From NCBI GenBank assembly GCA_031976175.1, contig DALYLR010000002.1, positions 108,664 to 172,663 on the forward strand: DNA of 64,000 nt. Reading direction: 5' to 3'. The DNA is from DMER01 sp003451645 (GTDB lineage: Bacteria; Pseudomonadota; Alphaproteobacteria; Micropepsales; Micropepsaceae). Shown in pieces: positions 33,712 through 43,524 of the stretch (positions are counted from its first letter, which is position 1; each line of letters opens with the position of its first letter). Position numbers and translations under genes: made by a program. The notes below the pieces were generated by a model that made no database searches, was not told where the DNA came from, and saw only the letters and a list, made by a program, of their open reading frames with translations.

Positions 33712-35200
33712 CACTGGTCTTAGCCCCTAGTTCGAGGTGTGCAAGGTAAGTCCACAAATACTGAGCCGCATAGCCGCGCCAAGGCCGCCAAGCCTGCGAA
33801 CGTGTTTCTAGCTCCGCGGCGCTTGGCAAGTGCCCCGTCAACGCCGCATAGGCCTTGCGCAAACCCAAATCGGAGGCCGGAAAGGCATCCGTTTCGCCTA
33901 ATGCCCTCAAGGCGATGTAGTGCGCCGTCCACGGACCAATGCCATCCAAGGCAACAAGACGCCCGATGGCCTGCTCCAGAGACGCCGAGGGCATGAGTAG
34001 CCCCGGATCGTTCACAATGGCCCGCGCGAAGCGGACCAGAGTTGTGGCGCGCGCGCGGGTCAGACCCAGGGCCATAAAGTCACTCGCCTCTGCCGCCGCG
34101 ATCCGCGCGGCGGTTGGAAATGCCACGCTGAGGCCTGCCGGCATGCCTTGCATACGGACCCGCTCGCCAAACTGCGCCGCAATCCGGCCAGCAAGTGTGC
34201 GCGCAGCCTTCACGCTGACCTGCTGCCCCAAAATGGCGCGCACGGATAATTCAAAGGGGGTCCACGAGCCTGGCAGTCGCAGTTCAGCACCCGGCAGAAT
34301 CGCCGGACGCAGCACCGCATCGCTACGCAGCACCTTCGCAATAGCGGCCGTGTCCGTATCCAAGTCCAATGCCCGGCGGATCAACGCGGTCAGCTCATAG
34401 AATTGGGCAATTGCCGCACCGGATATGCTGGCTCGTACCGCCTGATCACCATCCGCCGACAGTGCCACGCCACATTGCCGATCGCCCAGGGTCAACACCC
34501 TGGCATAGACATCATCGCTCGCACTCTCCACGCCAGGGATCGTACGTGCCCGGAGGAACGCGTAAAGTTCCGCCCAGTTTGCCTGACCCCGGCTACCAAG
34601 GATGAGCGAGGTTTCCCCAGTTGAGCCACGAGGAGTGCGTCCAGCGGCCGCGCGCAACGTCGTCGGACTCGCACCGAATTCAGCTTGGATCACGTCATTG
34701 AACCGGCGCAAAGAGCTGAACCCAGAGGCAGCCGCAATCTGGGTCATAGTCAAATCTCCCCCCTCGATCAAGCTGCGAGCGAGGGTCGCCCGCCTGATCA
34801 GCGCCAAACGGTTGGGCGCCACCCCCAGGCTCGCACGGATCAGGCGTCTGAGATGCCGCGCACCAAAGCCCAAGCGCGCCGCAAACTCCTCAACGGTTTG
34901 ATGATCCAACGCGCCCGTATTGATCAACCGCAACGCCCGGCGCAGTGACGCGTCTGTCAAGCCCCAAGCCGCCGCGCCGGCCTTGACCTCAGGCCGGCAA
35001 CGCTTGCAGGCACGGAAACCCATCGCCAGCGCCGCCGCCGCACTCTCGACAAACTGGACATTCTCCCGCTTAGGCGTCCGCGCAGGACACACAGGCCTGC
35101 AAAAAATGCCGGTCGTGTGGACACAGATGAAAAAGCGCCCGTCATAGCGAACGTCTCGGGCGCATATCGCGCGGTAGCATTCATCGGGGTTCAAGCTCAT
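33698..35200 (-). CDS. alkA: Ada-type regulator fused to AlkA 3-methyladenine DNA glycosylase
   Basis: 500 residues. The N-terminal Ada zinc domain (about 1-75) has the four cysteines in GIFCRPVCPAR and FRACKRCRPE, one of which is the methyl-phosphotriester acceptor. An AraC-type HTH follows (about 85-180, LARSLIEGGDLTMTQIAAASGFSSLRRFNDVIQAEFG). The C-terminal half is AlkA with an N-terminal beta domain and an HhH-GPD domain (LVALDGIGPWTAHYIALRAL, catalytic Asp in FPASDLGL). It detects methylation damage, activates repair genes and excises alkylated bases. A start at 35368 is possible but less likely. Confidence 0.92.
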   Translation of the reverse strand: MSLNPDECYRAICARDVRYDGRFFICVHTTGIFCRPVCPARTPKRENVQFVESAAAALAMGFRACKRCRPEVKAGAAAWGLTDASLRRALRLINTGALDHQTVEEFAARLGFGARHLRRLIRASLGVAPNRLALIRRATLARSLIEGGDLTMTQIAAASGFSSLRRFNDVIQAEFGASPTTLRAAAGRTPRGSTGETSLILGSRGQANWAELYAFLRARTIPGVESASDDVYARVLTLGDRQCGVALSADGDQAVRASISGAAIAQFYELTALIRRALDLDTDTAAIAKVLRSDAVLRPAILPGAELRLPGSWTPFELSVRAILGQQVSVKAARTLAGRIAAQFGERVRMQGMPAGLSVAFPTAARIAAAEASDFMALGLTRARATTLVRFARAIVNDPGLLMPSASLEQAIGRLVALDGIGPWTAHYIALRALGETDAFPASDLGLRKAYAALTGHLPSAAELETRSQAWRPWRGYAAQYLWTYLAHLELGAKTSDVAA

Positions 35201-35273
35201 GGCGAGCACTTTACCCCAATTGTGGAGCAGCGCTCGCCATTTTCGGACATTGCCGTCCGGTAGCTTGCACGCC

Positions 35274-36845
35274 CTACTCCGCCGCTTCAGCCTTTTGGAC
35301 CGGCGGTGTCCAACGCAGGACTGGCGCGCGGGCAGCGCCCGTTTCATCAAGCCTGCGGCGCGGCGCAAGGAAGGGCGCGCCGGTGAACCGCTCGGTGCGC
35401 TTCTCTCGTGCTTCTTGAGCCAGGTTCCTCATGACATTGATGAACTGATCGAGCGCCTCTTTGGACTCTGTTTCTGTAGGCTCGATCAACATCGCGCCAT
35501 GCACGACGAGCGGAAAATACATCGTCATCGGATGATAGCCCTCGTCAATCATGGCCTTCGCAAAGTCGAGCGTCGAGACCCCGGTGTCCTTCAAGAAGCG
35601 GTCGTCGAACAAGGCCTCGTGCATGCACGGACCTTCGAAGGGTGCTGTCATAACGTCCTTCAGGCTTGCCAACACGTAGTTCGCATTCAGCACCGCGTCC
35701 CCCGCCGCCTGCCATAGACCATCGGCGCCGTGGCTTAGCATGTAGCTCAGCGCACGGACGAACATGCCCATTTGTCCGTGGAATGCGGTCATGCGGCCAA
35801 AGGGGCTTAAGCCCCGCGCGCGCGCGTCCCTTTCGCTCTCCACGATGTGAAACCCATCCGTATCGTGACGAATGACGGGTAAGGGGGCAAAGGCCGCCAA
35901 GGCCTCGGACAACACGACGGGGCCTGAGCCCGGACCGCCGCCGCCGTGAGGCGTCGAGAATGTCTTATGCAGATTGATGTGCATCGCATCGATGCCGAGG
36001 TCGCCAGGGCGTACCCGGCCAACGATCGCGTTGAAGTTTGCGCCATCGCAATAGAAATAAGCACCAGCCGCGTGCACGGCCGCAGCGATCTCCCGAATGT
36101 CGTTCTCGAAAAGGCCGCAAGTATTGGGATTGGTCAGCATGATCGCCGCCGTGTCAGGCCCTAACTTTGCCTTCAGTGCCGCCAGATCCACGCGGCCGCG
36201 GTCATTGGCGGGGACCTCGTCAACCGTGAAGCCCACCAGCGCCGCAGTTGCCGGGTTTGTTCCGTGCGCGGATTCGGGTACCAAGACGCGCTTGCGCGCC
36301 GTGTCGCCCTTGGCCTCATGCGCCGCGCGGATTGCCAACAAGCCGCAAAGTTCTCCGTGCGCGCCCGCCTTTGGGCTCATGGCGACGGCCGGCATGCCGG
36401 TCAAAACCTTGAGCCAATGGGACAGCTCGTCAATCAGCGCCAATGCTCCTTGTACGGTTGAAACCGGCTGCAAGGGGTGCACATGCGCGAAGCCCGGCAG
36501 GCGCGCCATCTTTTCGTTCAGGCGCGGGTTATGCTTCATCGTGCAAGAGCCCAAGGGGTAGAGCCCCGTGTCGATCGCGTAATTCTTGCGCGACAGGCGC
36601 ACAAAATGGCGGACGACTTCCGGCTCAGACAGGCCAGGAAGGCCAACAGGCCCCTGACGGCGCAGACCGCCCAAATGGGTATCGGACACTTGCACCTCGG
36701 GGAAGTCGACGCCGCAATGGTCATCGCGGCCAATCTCAAACAACAGAGGCTCCTCGTGATCGAGACCACGGTGGCCAGAGAAAGTGCTGAGCTCATGCTC
36801 GCTGGCGCCGCCGATGGCGGCAGTCGGGCGTCCTTGGCGGTTCAT
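35274..36845 (-). CDS. gcvPB: Glycine dehydrogenase (decarboxylating) subunit 2
   Basis: 523 residues. The C-terminal half-protein of the two-part P protein that decarboxylates glycine and loads aminomethyl on GcvH. The PLP lysine is in [25 protein letters not shown], and [14 protein letters not shown] is near residue 100. Starts ATG at 36845 overlapping the gcvPA stop by four bases (ATGA). Last gene of the gcv operon. Confidence 0.95.
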   Translation of the reverse strand: MNRQGRPTAAIGGASEHELSTFSGHRGLDHEEPLLFEIGRDDHCGVDFPEVQVSDTHLGGLRRQGPVGLPGLSEPEVVRHFVRLSRKNYAIDTGLYPLGSCTMKHNPRLNEKMARLPGFAHVHPLQPVSTVQGALALIDELSHWLKVLTGMPAVAMSPKAGAHGELCGLLAIRAAHEAKGDTARKRVLVPESAHGTNPATAALVGFTVDEVPANDRGRVDLAALKAKLGPDTAAIMLTNPNTCGLFENDIREIAAAVHAAGAYFYCDGANFNAIVGRVRPGDLGIDAMHINLHKTFSTPHGGGGPGSGPVVLSEALAAFAPLPVIRHDTDGFHIVESERDARARGLSPFGRMTAFHGQMGMFVRALSYMLSHGADGLWQAAGDAVLNANYVLASLKDVMTAPFEGPCMHEALFDDRFLKDTGVSTLDFAKAMIDEGYHPMTMYFPLVVHGAMLIEPTETESKEALDQFINVMRNLAQEAREKRTERFTGAPFLAPRRRLDETGAARAPVLRWTPPVQKAEAAE

Positions 36846-38188
36846 GACAAAACCTCGGTCAATGCAGTGGCAAAATGTTCAATGTCTACGTCAGTGGTCA
36901 GCTCTGTCGCCGCGACCACCAGCAAATTCTCCGCCCACGGTGCATCGGGCCGGAGTCGCGAAACTGGAAGGCCCGCAATGATCTTCTCTGCGGCCAGCGC
37001 ATCAACAATGCCCGCCGCTGGTTTAGGCAAGCGCAGCGTGAATTCATTGAAGAAATTGGGCGTCAGAAGTTGAACGCCGGGCACGCGGGCGAGACGTTTG
37101 GCAGTCGCGACTGCGCGTTCGTGGTTCATATGCGAGAGTTTCCGGAACCCCTCCTCCCCCAACAGTGCCATGTGGATGGTGAAGGCGAGGCAGCACAGAC
37201 CGGAATTCGTGCAGATGTTGCTCGTCGCCTTTTCGCGGCGGATATGCTGCTCGCGCGTTGACAAGGTCAGCACAAAGCCGCGGCGTCCGTCCGCGTCCTT
37301 GGTCATCCCAGCGAGCCTGCCAGGCATGGCGCGCACATATTTGGACTTCACCGCAAAGAGGCCGACATAGGGCCCGCCGAAGTTCAACGCGTTGCCGATA
37401 GACTGCCCCTCAGCGGCCACAATGTCCGCTCCCATATGCCCCGGCGGGGTTACGAGGCCCAATGAAACGACCTCCGCAACAACGGCGATGGTCAATGCGC
37501 CCTTGGCCGCGGCGGCCTCAGAAATCGGTGTTAGGTTGTGTAGTCCGCCAAAGAAGTCCGGGTTCTGAACAACAATGCAGGCCGTGTCGCCATCGATCAG
37601 CGCTGCTGCCATATCGGTGCCGCCAGGGACGCTCTCGCTTGTGACGACGGTCAAGCCGGCTGTCTCGGCGGTCGTCATGATCACATCCGCATACTGAGGA
37701 TGCAGATTACCCGAGAGCACGATGCGTTTGCGGCCCGTGATACGAGCCGCCATCAAAACGCCCTCCGCCGCCGCCGTTGAGCCGTCATAGAGCGAAGCGT
37801 TTGCGACCTCCATCCCCGTCAGCAGCGCCACCTGGGTTTGGAATTCGAAGAGATACTGCAACGTACCTTGCGCGATTTCCGGCTGGTATGGGGTGTAGGA
37901 GGTGAGGAACTCCGAGCGCTGGATCAGATGATCGACTGAAGAGGGCACGTGATGCCGGTAGGCGCCAGCGCCGAGGAAGAAGGCGCTGTCATTGGCGCTG
38001 AGATTGCGAGCGGCGAGTTTAGAGAGGTGGCGTTCCACTTCAATCTCGCCCTTATGCGCGGGAAGATCGACAGGCCCTTTCAACCGCGCCGCATCCGGAA
38101 CATCCTTGAACAGATCATTGATCGAAGGCGCGCCAATGCGCGTCAGCATGGCAGCGCGGTCGCGGTCGGTCAGTGGCAGATAACGCAT
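36842..38188 (-). CDS. gcvPA: Glycine dehydrogenase (decarboxylating) subunit 1
   Basis: 448 residues. The N-terminal half-protein of the P protein. Conserved blocks: [34 protein letters not shown] near residue 80-110 and [17 protein letters not shown]. Split P proteins are usual in many bacteria. It follows gcvH by three bases. Confidence 0.95.
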   Translation of the reverse strand: MRYLPLTDRDRAAMLTRIGAPSINDLFKDVPDAARLKGPVDLPAHKGEIEVERHLSKLAARNLSANDSAFFLGAGAYRHHVPSSVDHLIQRSEFLTSYTPYQPEIAQGTLQYLFEFQTQVALLTGMEVANASLYDGSTAAAEGVLMAARITGRKRIVLSGNLHPQYADVIMTTAETAGLTVVTSESVPGGTDMAAALIDGDTACIVVQNPDFFGGLHNLTPISEAAAAKGALTIAVVAEVVSLGLVTPPGHMGADIVAAEGQSIGNALNFGGPYVGLFAVKSKYVRAMPGRLAGMTKDADGRRGFVLTLSTREQHIRREKATSNICTNSGLCCLAFTIHMALLGEEGFRKLSHMNHERAVATAKRLARVPGVQLLTPNFFNEFTLRLPKPAAGIVDALAAEKIIAGLPVSRLRPDAPWAENLLVVAATELTTDVDIEHFATALTEVLS

Positions 38189-38191
38189 GAT

Positions 38192-38569
38192 TTACCCCAA
38201 TTCCTTGATGTAGGACTGATATTGCGCATCGGTCATGAGACCGTCCCACTCGCCCCGATTACTAATCTTGAGTTTGAGAAACCAGCCCTCGCCCGCTGGG
38301 TCGGCATTGACCTTGGCGGGTTCGCCAGTCAATGCATCGTTCACCGCAACAACCTCCCCGCTCATGGGCGCGTAGACTTCGGATGCGGCCTTGACGCTCT
38401 CGACCACCGCCGCCTCGCCTTTCGCGTCCACCTTTTTGCCCAATAGCGGCAGGTCGACAAAGACCACATCGCCCAATTGCTGAGCCGCATAGGGTGTGAT
38501 GCCAATCGTGGCGACATCGCCATTCAGGCTGATCCATTCATGGTCTTTCGTATAGCGGCGTTCGGACAT
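38192..38569 (-). CDS. gcvH: Glycine cleavage system H protein
   Basis: 125 residues. Lipoyl carrier of the glycine cleavage system. The lipoylated lysine is in AAVVESVKAASEVYAPMSGEVV. Length and the WISLNGDVATIGITPYAAQQLGDVVFVDLP region are typical. Confidence 0.96.
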   Translation of the reverse strand: MSERRYTKDHEWISLNGDVATIGITPYAAQQLGDVVFVDLPLLGKKVDAKGEAAVVESVKAASEVYAPMSGEVVAVNDALTGEPAKVNADPAGEGWFLKLKISNRGEWDGLMTDAQYQSYIKELG

Positions 38570-38599
38570 TTCGGTCTCCTGGGCTTGGCGTGATGTGGG

Positions 38600-39769
38600 C
38601 TAGCTGGGTTTATGGAAACGTTTTGGAACGAAGGGCATGGCGCTCACACGCGCCGTCAATGTCTGCCCGCGGACGATCACGCCAATCTCGGTACCGTCTT
38701 TGGCGTGAGCGCGGTCGACATAGCCCATCGCGACAGGGGCATTAAGGGACGGCGCAAAGCCGCCGCTTGTGACTTTGCCGATGACGGCGCCTTGCGGACT
38801 GACAATGTCTGCGCCTTCGCGCGCAGGCAGACGGCCATCAAAGCGCAAGCCTACCCGTTGACGTGCAGGGCCCGCAGCCAGATCGGCCTGCACCTTGGCG
38901 GCGCCAGGAAAGCCGCCAGCTTCGCGCCGGCGCTTGGAGATGGACCATGTCAACGCTGCCTCAATGGGCGTCGTCTGCTGATCAATATCATGTCCATAGA
39001 GACACAAACCGGCTTCCAACCGCAGACTGTCGCGTGCGCCCAGACCAATCGCGGCGGTATCGGGATGCCGCAGCAAGGTACGCGCGAAGTCCGTGGCGAT
39101 CGCTTCGGGTACGGAGATTTCAAAACCGTCCTCTCCCGTATAGCCCGAACGCGTGACGATGAGTTGCTGGGTACCAATGCTGAACCAGCGCATGTGCATG
39201 AACGCCATGGCCGCAACGCCAGGCAACACGGTCTCCAACACGTCCACGGCGCGCGGCCCCTGCAGCGCTAGGAGCGCGCGATCTGGCTTACGGCTCAATA
39301 CTGCATTGTCATGGATGTGGCGTTCGATGTGCTCGAAGTCTTCTGCCTTGGTGGCGGCGTTCACGACAAGAAAGAGGGAGCCCTGCCCCGGCTCATCTTC
39401 GGGACGGGTGATCATCAGATCGTCCATGATCCCGCCAGCGTCGTTGAGCAATTGCGTGTACCGCATCTGCCCTGGCTTCAGGTTCAGAATGTCGCCCGGC
39501 ACGAGATGCTCAATCACACTCGCAATATAGGGATGGCGGTGGTCGAGGTCCTTTTGCACGCCATTCCAGCCGAACAAGAACGCCTGACCCATATGGGACA
39601 CGTCGAAGAGGCCTGCTTTCTCCCGCGTGTGGAGGTGCTCCTTTAGAATGCCCAGCGGGTAATTGACCGGCATTTCATAGCCAGCAAACGGCACCATTTT
39701 GGCGCCAAGCTCTCGATGAAGGTCATAGAGTGGGGTCCGGCGCAGCGGTCCGGTCGTGTCTTGAGCCAC
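38600..39769 (-). CDS. gcvT: Aminomethyltransferase (glycine cleavage T protein)
   Basis: 389 residues. Moves the methylene group from lipoyl-aminomethyl H protein to tetrahydrofolate, releasing ammonia. Conserved blocks: PLYDLHRELGAKMVPFAGYEMPVNY, GLFDVSHMGQ, RSGYTGEDGFEI and LGARDSLRLEAGLCLYGHD. GTG start 39769 behind GAGGGA. First gene of the gcv operon, just downstream of a tandem glycine riboswitch. Confidence 0.95.
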   Translation of the reverse strand: MAQDTTGPLRRTPLYDLHRELGAKMVPFAGYEMPVNYPLGILKEHLHTREKAGLFDVSHMGQAFLFGWNGVQKDLDHRHPYIASVIEHLVPGDILNLKPGQMRYTQLLNDAGGIMDDLMITRPEDEPGQGSLFLVVNAATKAEDFEHIERHIHDNAVLSRKPDRALLALQGPRAVDVLETVLPGVAAMAFMHMRWFSIGTQQLIVTRSGYTGEDGFEISVPEAIATDFARTLLRHPDTAAIGLGARDSLRLEAGLCLYGHDIDQQTTPIEAALTWSISKRRREAGGFPGAAKVQADLAAGPARQRVGLRFDGRLPAREGADIVSPQGAVIGKVTSGGFAPSLNAPVAMGYVDRAHAKDGTEIGVIVRGQTLTARVSAMPFVPKRFHKPS

Positions 39770-39835
39770 GGTCTTTGTCCCTCGTCACAACGCAGCGCGG
39801 CGCACGGGGAGACAGCCCCCCCGCCCTTGTCCGCG

Positions 39836-40030
39836 CCCCGTCTGTCAGGGAACCTGAGAGATTTGACCGGGCGGCCCGCCCAGCTTACCCCGTCGGTGGG
39901 GACCCATTCGATGGGACCCGCTTTCCAGACCTTATCGGCGCAATGCGGTCCTTTTGCCTGAGAGTTTCGGAGGCTTCTTGCTCCTTCGGCGGCGGGGCCC
40001 CTTGGCGCGGCCCTGCTCTCTCCCGCATTG
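39836..40030 (-). promoter_or_regulatory. Tandem glycine riboswitch
   Basis: Two glycine aptamers occur in order on the minus strand. The first has GGGAGAG, GCCGAAGGAGCAA (plus-strand 39978-39990) and AACTCTCAGGCAAAAGGACCG. The second has CTGGAAAGCG, CACCGACGGGGTAA and AATCTCTCAGGTTCCCTGACAG. These are the conserved cores of the gcvT RNA element in tandem form. It lies between a strong promoter and gcvT, so it would switch the gcv operon on by glycine. The terminator or Shine-Dalgarno-masking platform is not obvious, although the leader is about 70 bases long before the GTG. Confidence 0.93.
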
Positions 40031-40040
40031 CGATACTCGG

Positions 40041-40068
40041 ATAATAGGGTGGACGCCGGATTAGTCAA
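40041..40068 (-). promoter_or_regulatory. Promoter of the gcv operon
   Basis: On the minus strand TTGACT (40063-40068), a 16-base spacer, then TATTAT (40041-40046). Both hexamers are one base from consensus. The predicted start is only a few bases before the riboswitch, so the riboswitch forms almost the whole leader. Confidence 0.7.
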
Positions 40069-40089
40069 TTCGGATGAAGTGCTCGCCTC

Positions 40090-41853
40090 TCACATCCGCT
40101 CAGGAATTGTGATGCCGAGAAGCCCCAACACAAGTGTTAGCTGATCCAAAACCATCCGGCACAGCGCCAGCCTTGCACCACGGGCCTCCGGGACGGGCTC
40201 GCTCATGATGTGGTGCTCGCCATAGAACCGGCTGAAGCCTTGCGCCAATTCAAAGGCGAAATCGCACAGGACATTCGGCGCGCGGCGTGATTCGGCCTGC
40301 GCCAACACATCCGGCAAGCGGCTCAAGCTGAGGGCCAGCTCCCGCTCGGACGCGGAGGTGACCATGACTGGTGCCACTGCAAAGCCCTGCTCTTCAGCCC
40401 GGCGCAGCAGCGATTTGATCCGCACTGCCTGATATTGCAGATACGGGCCTGTCTCACCCTCGAAGCGGGTGAAGCGGACGAGATCAAAGATATAGTTCGT
40501 GGTCCGATAATTGGTTAAGTCGGCGAACTTGATGGCGGCCAAGCCTACAGCATTGGCGATCGCATCGCGCTCTTCGCTGCTATAACTTCCCGCGATCCCC
40601 TGCTCGTCCAAGCGTTGCCGTGCCTCATCCTGGGCTTGGGCAATCAGGTCGAACAGCTTTACTGAGTCACCGGAGCGGGTCTTATAAGGCTTGCCGTCGG
40701 TACCATTCACAGTACCGAAGGCCACATGTTCCAGATGCGCCTTGCCATTCAGCGCCGCTTTACGTGACGCCCGGAACACACGCTCGAAATGGTCCGACTG
40801 GCGCTGATCCACCACATAGAGGATCTGATCAGGGTCAACCTCGCGCACGCGGTCAATGATCGTGGCAAGATCGGTAGTCTCATAAAGCGCGCCGCCATCC
40901 GACTTCCGCACGATGAGCGGTGGCATCTCCTTCTTGTCCCCCTCTTGATCGATAGGAACAACGAGGGCGCCTTCGCTTTCAACTGCCACACCACGCATCT
41001 GCAAATCGTTGACCATGGGCTCAACCAACGGATCGGCGTCGCTCTCGCCCTTCCACCAATCCGGGTGGACGCCAAGGCTTGCCAATTCGCGTTTGACGGT
41101 CTCGATGGAGACATTCTGGAAGTGCCGCCACAAGGCGCGATACCCTGGCCTGCCAGTCTGCAGATCGGCCGTCGCTTGCCGTGCTTGGTTCAAACGATCT
41201 GCATCGGCCTTGCACGCCGCGGACGCGCGGGGATAGAGAACTTCCAAATCATCCGTCGTCACGGGCGAAGTCTCAGGATAGGGGCCTGAGTACGCTGGAT
41301 CGAAATAGGGCAATTGCGGCAGTTCCCGCTCAACCTCAGTGATCAACTGACCCATTTGCAGGCCCCAATCCCCGAAATGCACATCGGAATAGACCGTATC
41401 TCCCGCAAAGCGGAAGAGACGCTGCAAGCAGTCCCCTATGATGGTCGAGCGCAAATGGCCGACATGCATTGCCTTGGCGATGTTCACGCCGACAAAGTCG
41501 ATGATCACGACTTGGCCTGGCGACCGCAGCGGCACGCCACATCGCCGATCGTCAGCAAAGGTGCGCAAATGGTCCGTGAGCGCCTGATCGGTGAGTGTCA
41601 GATTGATAAAGCCGGGGCCCGCAATCTCAACCTTCGCAAAGCGCGGGTCTTCCTTCAGACGTGCCGTTACGTTCTCGGCAATCGCGCGTGGATTGGCCTT
41701 CGCAGCCTTGGCGGCAGCAAGCGCACCATTGCATTGGAATTGAGCGAGGTCCGGCCGGTCGGACCGCTGCACGACGCCATAGTTCGCCTCTACGCCAGCC
41801 TCCAGAAAGGCGGCGCCCACAAGAACCGAAAGGTCTTGAGTCAATTGAGGCAC
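40090..41853 (-). CDS. argS: Arginyl-tRNA synthetase
   Basis: 587 residues. Class I synthetase with the HIGH motif as HVGH in NIAKAMHVGHLRSTIIGD, the N-terminal Arg-tRNA synthetase N domain (residues 5-85), and the C-terminal DALR domain (residues about 460-587, including PDVLAQAESRRAPNVLCDF). Starts 15 bp after an exported hypothetical gene on the same strand, so it may be transcribed from that upstream group. Confidence 0.96.
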   Translation of the reverse strand: MPQLTQDLSVLVGAAFLEAGVEANYGVVQRSDRPDLAQFQCNGALAAAKAAKANPRAIAENVTARLKEDPRFAKVEIAGPGFINLTLTDQALTDHLRTFADDRRCGVPLRSPGQVVIIDFVGVNIAKAMHVGHLRSTIIGDCLQRLFRFAGDTVYSDVHFGDWGLQMGQLITEVERELPQLPYFDPAYSGPYPETSPVTTDDLEVLYPRASAACKADADRLNQARQATADLQTGRPGYRALWRHFQNVSIETVKRELASLGVHPDWWKGESDADPLVEPMVNDLQMRGVAVESEGALVVPIDQEGDKKEMPPLIVRKSDGGALYETTDLATIIDRVREVDPDQILYVVDQRQSDHFERVFRASRKAALNGKAHLEHVAFGTVNGTDGKPYKTRSGDSVKLFDLIAQAQDEARQRLDEQGIAGSYSSEERDAIANAVGLAAIKFADLTNYRTTNYIFDLVRFTRFEGETGPYLQYQAVRIKSLLRRAEEQGFAVAPVMVTSASERELALSLSRLPDVLAQAESRRAPNVLCDFAFELAQGFSRFYGEHHIMSEPVPEARGARLALCRMVLDQLTLVLGLLGITIPERM

Positions 41854-41868
41854 GGGCAGAGCGCTACC

Positions 41869-42351
41869 TTATGGCGTGAGCGCGCGCAACTGCTCCCTGG
41901 AGAGCTGAAAGCCGGTTAACACGGTCATGTCATTTGCCGTATGTCCGCCGTCAATCGGCACGCTGATCCTATCGACCTGCTCCTGGACACTGATCACCGT
42001 CTTGCCGTCCGAAAAGCCAATGCGCGCGGGGAAGATTTCCTTGGCGATAATCTTGTCCTTGCGCTGGATCGCCACAAAGTAGGGGACTTGGACGGGCTTG
42101 GCTTCGACATTGGGCGCCAGTCTTGCATCAATTCGGATCGAGAGGCTCAGCTTCAGCGCGCCAGCGCGTTGCTCGCAAGCCACCGTCGGGTTGCTCATCG
42201 TGGCGTCATACGCCCGCACGTTGGGATCGCCCCCTGCGCCCATCTGAACAAAGGTATTCGTCTGGGGGATGATAGCGGCTTTGGGGCAGGCCATGGCTGG
42301 CGCCGCTATCGCAGCCGAAACGGAAAGCGCCAGGCAAAATTCGCGCATCAT
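41869..42351 (-). CDS. Exported hypothetical protein, paralog 3 of 3
   Basis: 160 residues with a signal peptide (MMREFCLALSVSAAIAAPAMA, residues 1-21), then mature CPKAAIIPQTNT. A second cysteine lies in TVACEQ. Blocks shared with the two genes upstream: VPYFVAIQRKDKIIAKEIFP, GKTVISVQEQVDRISVPIDG, LTGFQLSREQLRAL. It probably forms an exported beta-rich domain with one disulfide. No known family. The least similar of the three at the middle. Stop 15 bp before argS. Confidence 0.72.
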   Translation of the reverse strand: MMREFCLALSVSAAIAAPAMACPKAAIIPQTNTFVQMGAGGDPNVRAYDATMSNPTVACEQRAGALKLSLSIRIDARLAPNVEAKPVQVPYFVAIQRKDKIIAKEIFPARIGFSDGKTVISVQEQVDRISVPIDGGHTANDMTVLTGFQLSREQLRALTP

Positions 42352-42400
42352 GTCTTCGACCGCTTTCCCTTTGAGCGTCGGCAGATGGCCAGAAGCGGAC

Positions 42401-42877
42401 TTAGTGCCTAATCGCCTCTAGTTGCGCCATGCTGAGCTGAAAGCCCACAACAACTTCGAAATCCGTAGCCCCAATCCGATTGCCTAGCGGCAATTCAATC
42501 CCATCCACAGTCTCTTCTAATTTAATGACCGTTTTACCAGCGGGAAACTCGATTTGGCGTTGCACGATATCCTTGTAAACGATGGCGGGTTCTGCCGCCC
42601 AAACAAAGATCACGGCTGCATAATAAGGGATCATCATCGACCCCGCCTTGTCGGCGCTCATTTCCATCTTGAACGTGACGGTGAGTTCCAACTCATCATC
42701 GCCGCGTTTGCATGAAATCGCCGGTTCCGAAATCTTGCCTTCAACCTGCGGGCCATCGCCGCCGGGCAACGTGATCCAACGGTCGGTGTCCTGAAGCACT
42801 TTCACGCGCGGGCACAAGGCCTGTGCGGGCGCCACGAAAGCCAAAAAGCCAGCTGCGGCCAAGAGCGCAATACGCAT
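42401..42877 (-). CDS. Exported hypothetical protein, paralog 2 of 3
   Basis: 158 residues from ATG 42877 behind GGGGA. Signal peptide ends at AQA, mature LCPRVKVLQDTDRW. Second cysteine in ISCKRGDDELEL. Shared blocks: MIPYYAAVIFVWAAEPAIVYKDI, FPAGKTVIKLEETVDGIELPLG, VVVGFQLSMAQLEAI. The shared order of blocks and equal spacing to the neighbours indicate tandem duplication and divergence. No known family. Confidence 0.72.
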   Translation of the reverse strand: MRIALLAAAGFLAFVAPAQALCPRVKVLQDTDRWITLPGGDGPQVEGKISEPAISCKRGDDELELTVTFKMEMSADKAGSMMIPYYAAVIFVWAAEPAIVYKDIVQRQIEFPAGKTVIKLEETVDGIELPLGNRIGATDFEVVVGFQLSMAQLEAIRH

Positions 42878-42961
42878 TACAGATTCCCCAAAACGAGATG
42901 GGGCCAGGACCACTTCGGCCACCGCCCCGCCCCGACGCCAGATAGGCCGCCCAAGCAAGCT

Positions 42962-43489
42962 CTAGAACAAGCCGCGAACAAAACCAAACAACCCGCCGCT
43001 CGAATCGCGGCGCTTCTCCAGTTGTTCAGGCTTCAATTGAAAGCCCACCAGGACGTGATAGTCGCGCGAACCCACCATGGGTTTCAGCGGGATTTCGATG
43101 TCCGTCATTTCCTCTTCCGCTGACATATCCTGATTGCCCGCGGGGAAGTTTACGGTCCGGGTGACGATTTCCTTGGATATCAGTGTTGGCTCAGCCGACT
43201 GCATATAGGCAACTGCGACGAAGTAGGGCAGATCGACCTTGCCAGCGGATGCAGATTTGCCGGTCATCCTGAAGCGCAGTTTGGCAACAGCCTTGCCCTC
43301 TTCCATGGTGCATTCGATCTGCGGGTCGGAAATTTTTGCCTCAACCGAAGGACCCAGATCATTCATCGGGACCCAGGACTCTGTGTCTTCAACCACGACC
43401 GCCTTTGGGCAGGCCAAGGCGGCACTTGTGCCAGCCAGAAGTCCGAGTGCTGCCAATCCAGCTGCTGCCCGAATGAAGTTCTTACGCAT
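42962..43489 (-). CDS. Exported hypothetical protein, paralog 1 of 3
   Basis: 175 residues from ATG 43489 with GAGGAGGAG upstream. The signal peptide is about 26 residues ending at ALA, with mature CPKAVVVEDTESWVP. Second cysteine in IECTMEEGKAVAKL. Shared blocks: LPYFVAVAYMQSAEPTLISKEIV, FPAGNQDMSAEEEMTDIEIPL, VLVGFQLKPEQLEK. A 17-residue C-terminal extension (RRDSSGGLFGFVRGLF) is absent from the others. First of the three-gene set, 36 bp from the stop of the CDGSH gene. Confidence 0.75.
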   Translation of the reverse strand: MRKNFIRAAAGLAALGLLAGTSAALACPKAVVVEDTESWVPMNDLGPSVEAKISDPQIECTMEEGKAVAKLRFRMTGKSASAGKVDLPYFVAVAYMQSAEPTLISKEIVTRTVNFPAGNQDMSAEEEMTDIEIPLKPMVGSRDYHVLVGFQLKPEQLEKRRDSSGGLFGFVRGLF

Positions 43490-43524
43490 TGTCCACTCCT
43501 CCTCATGGTTGCCTTGGGGGCACG

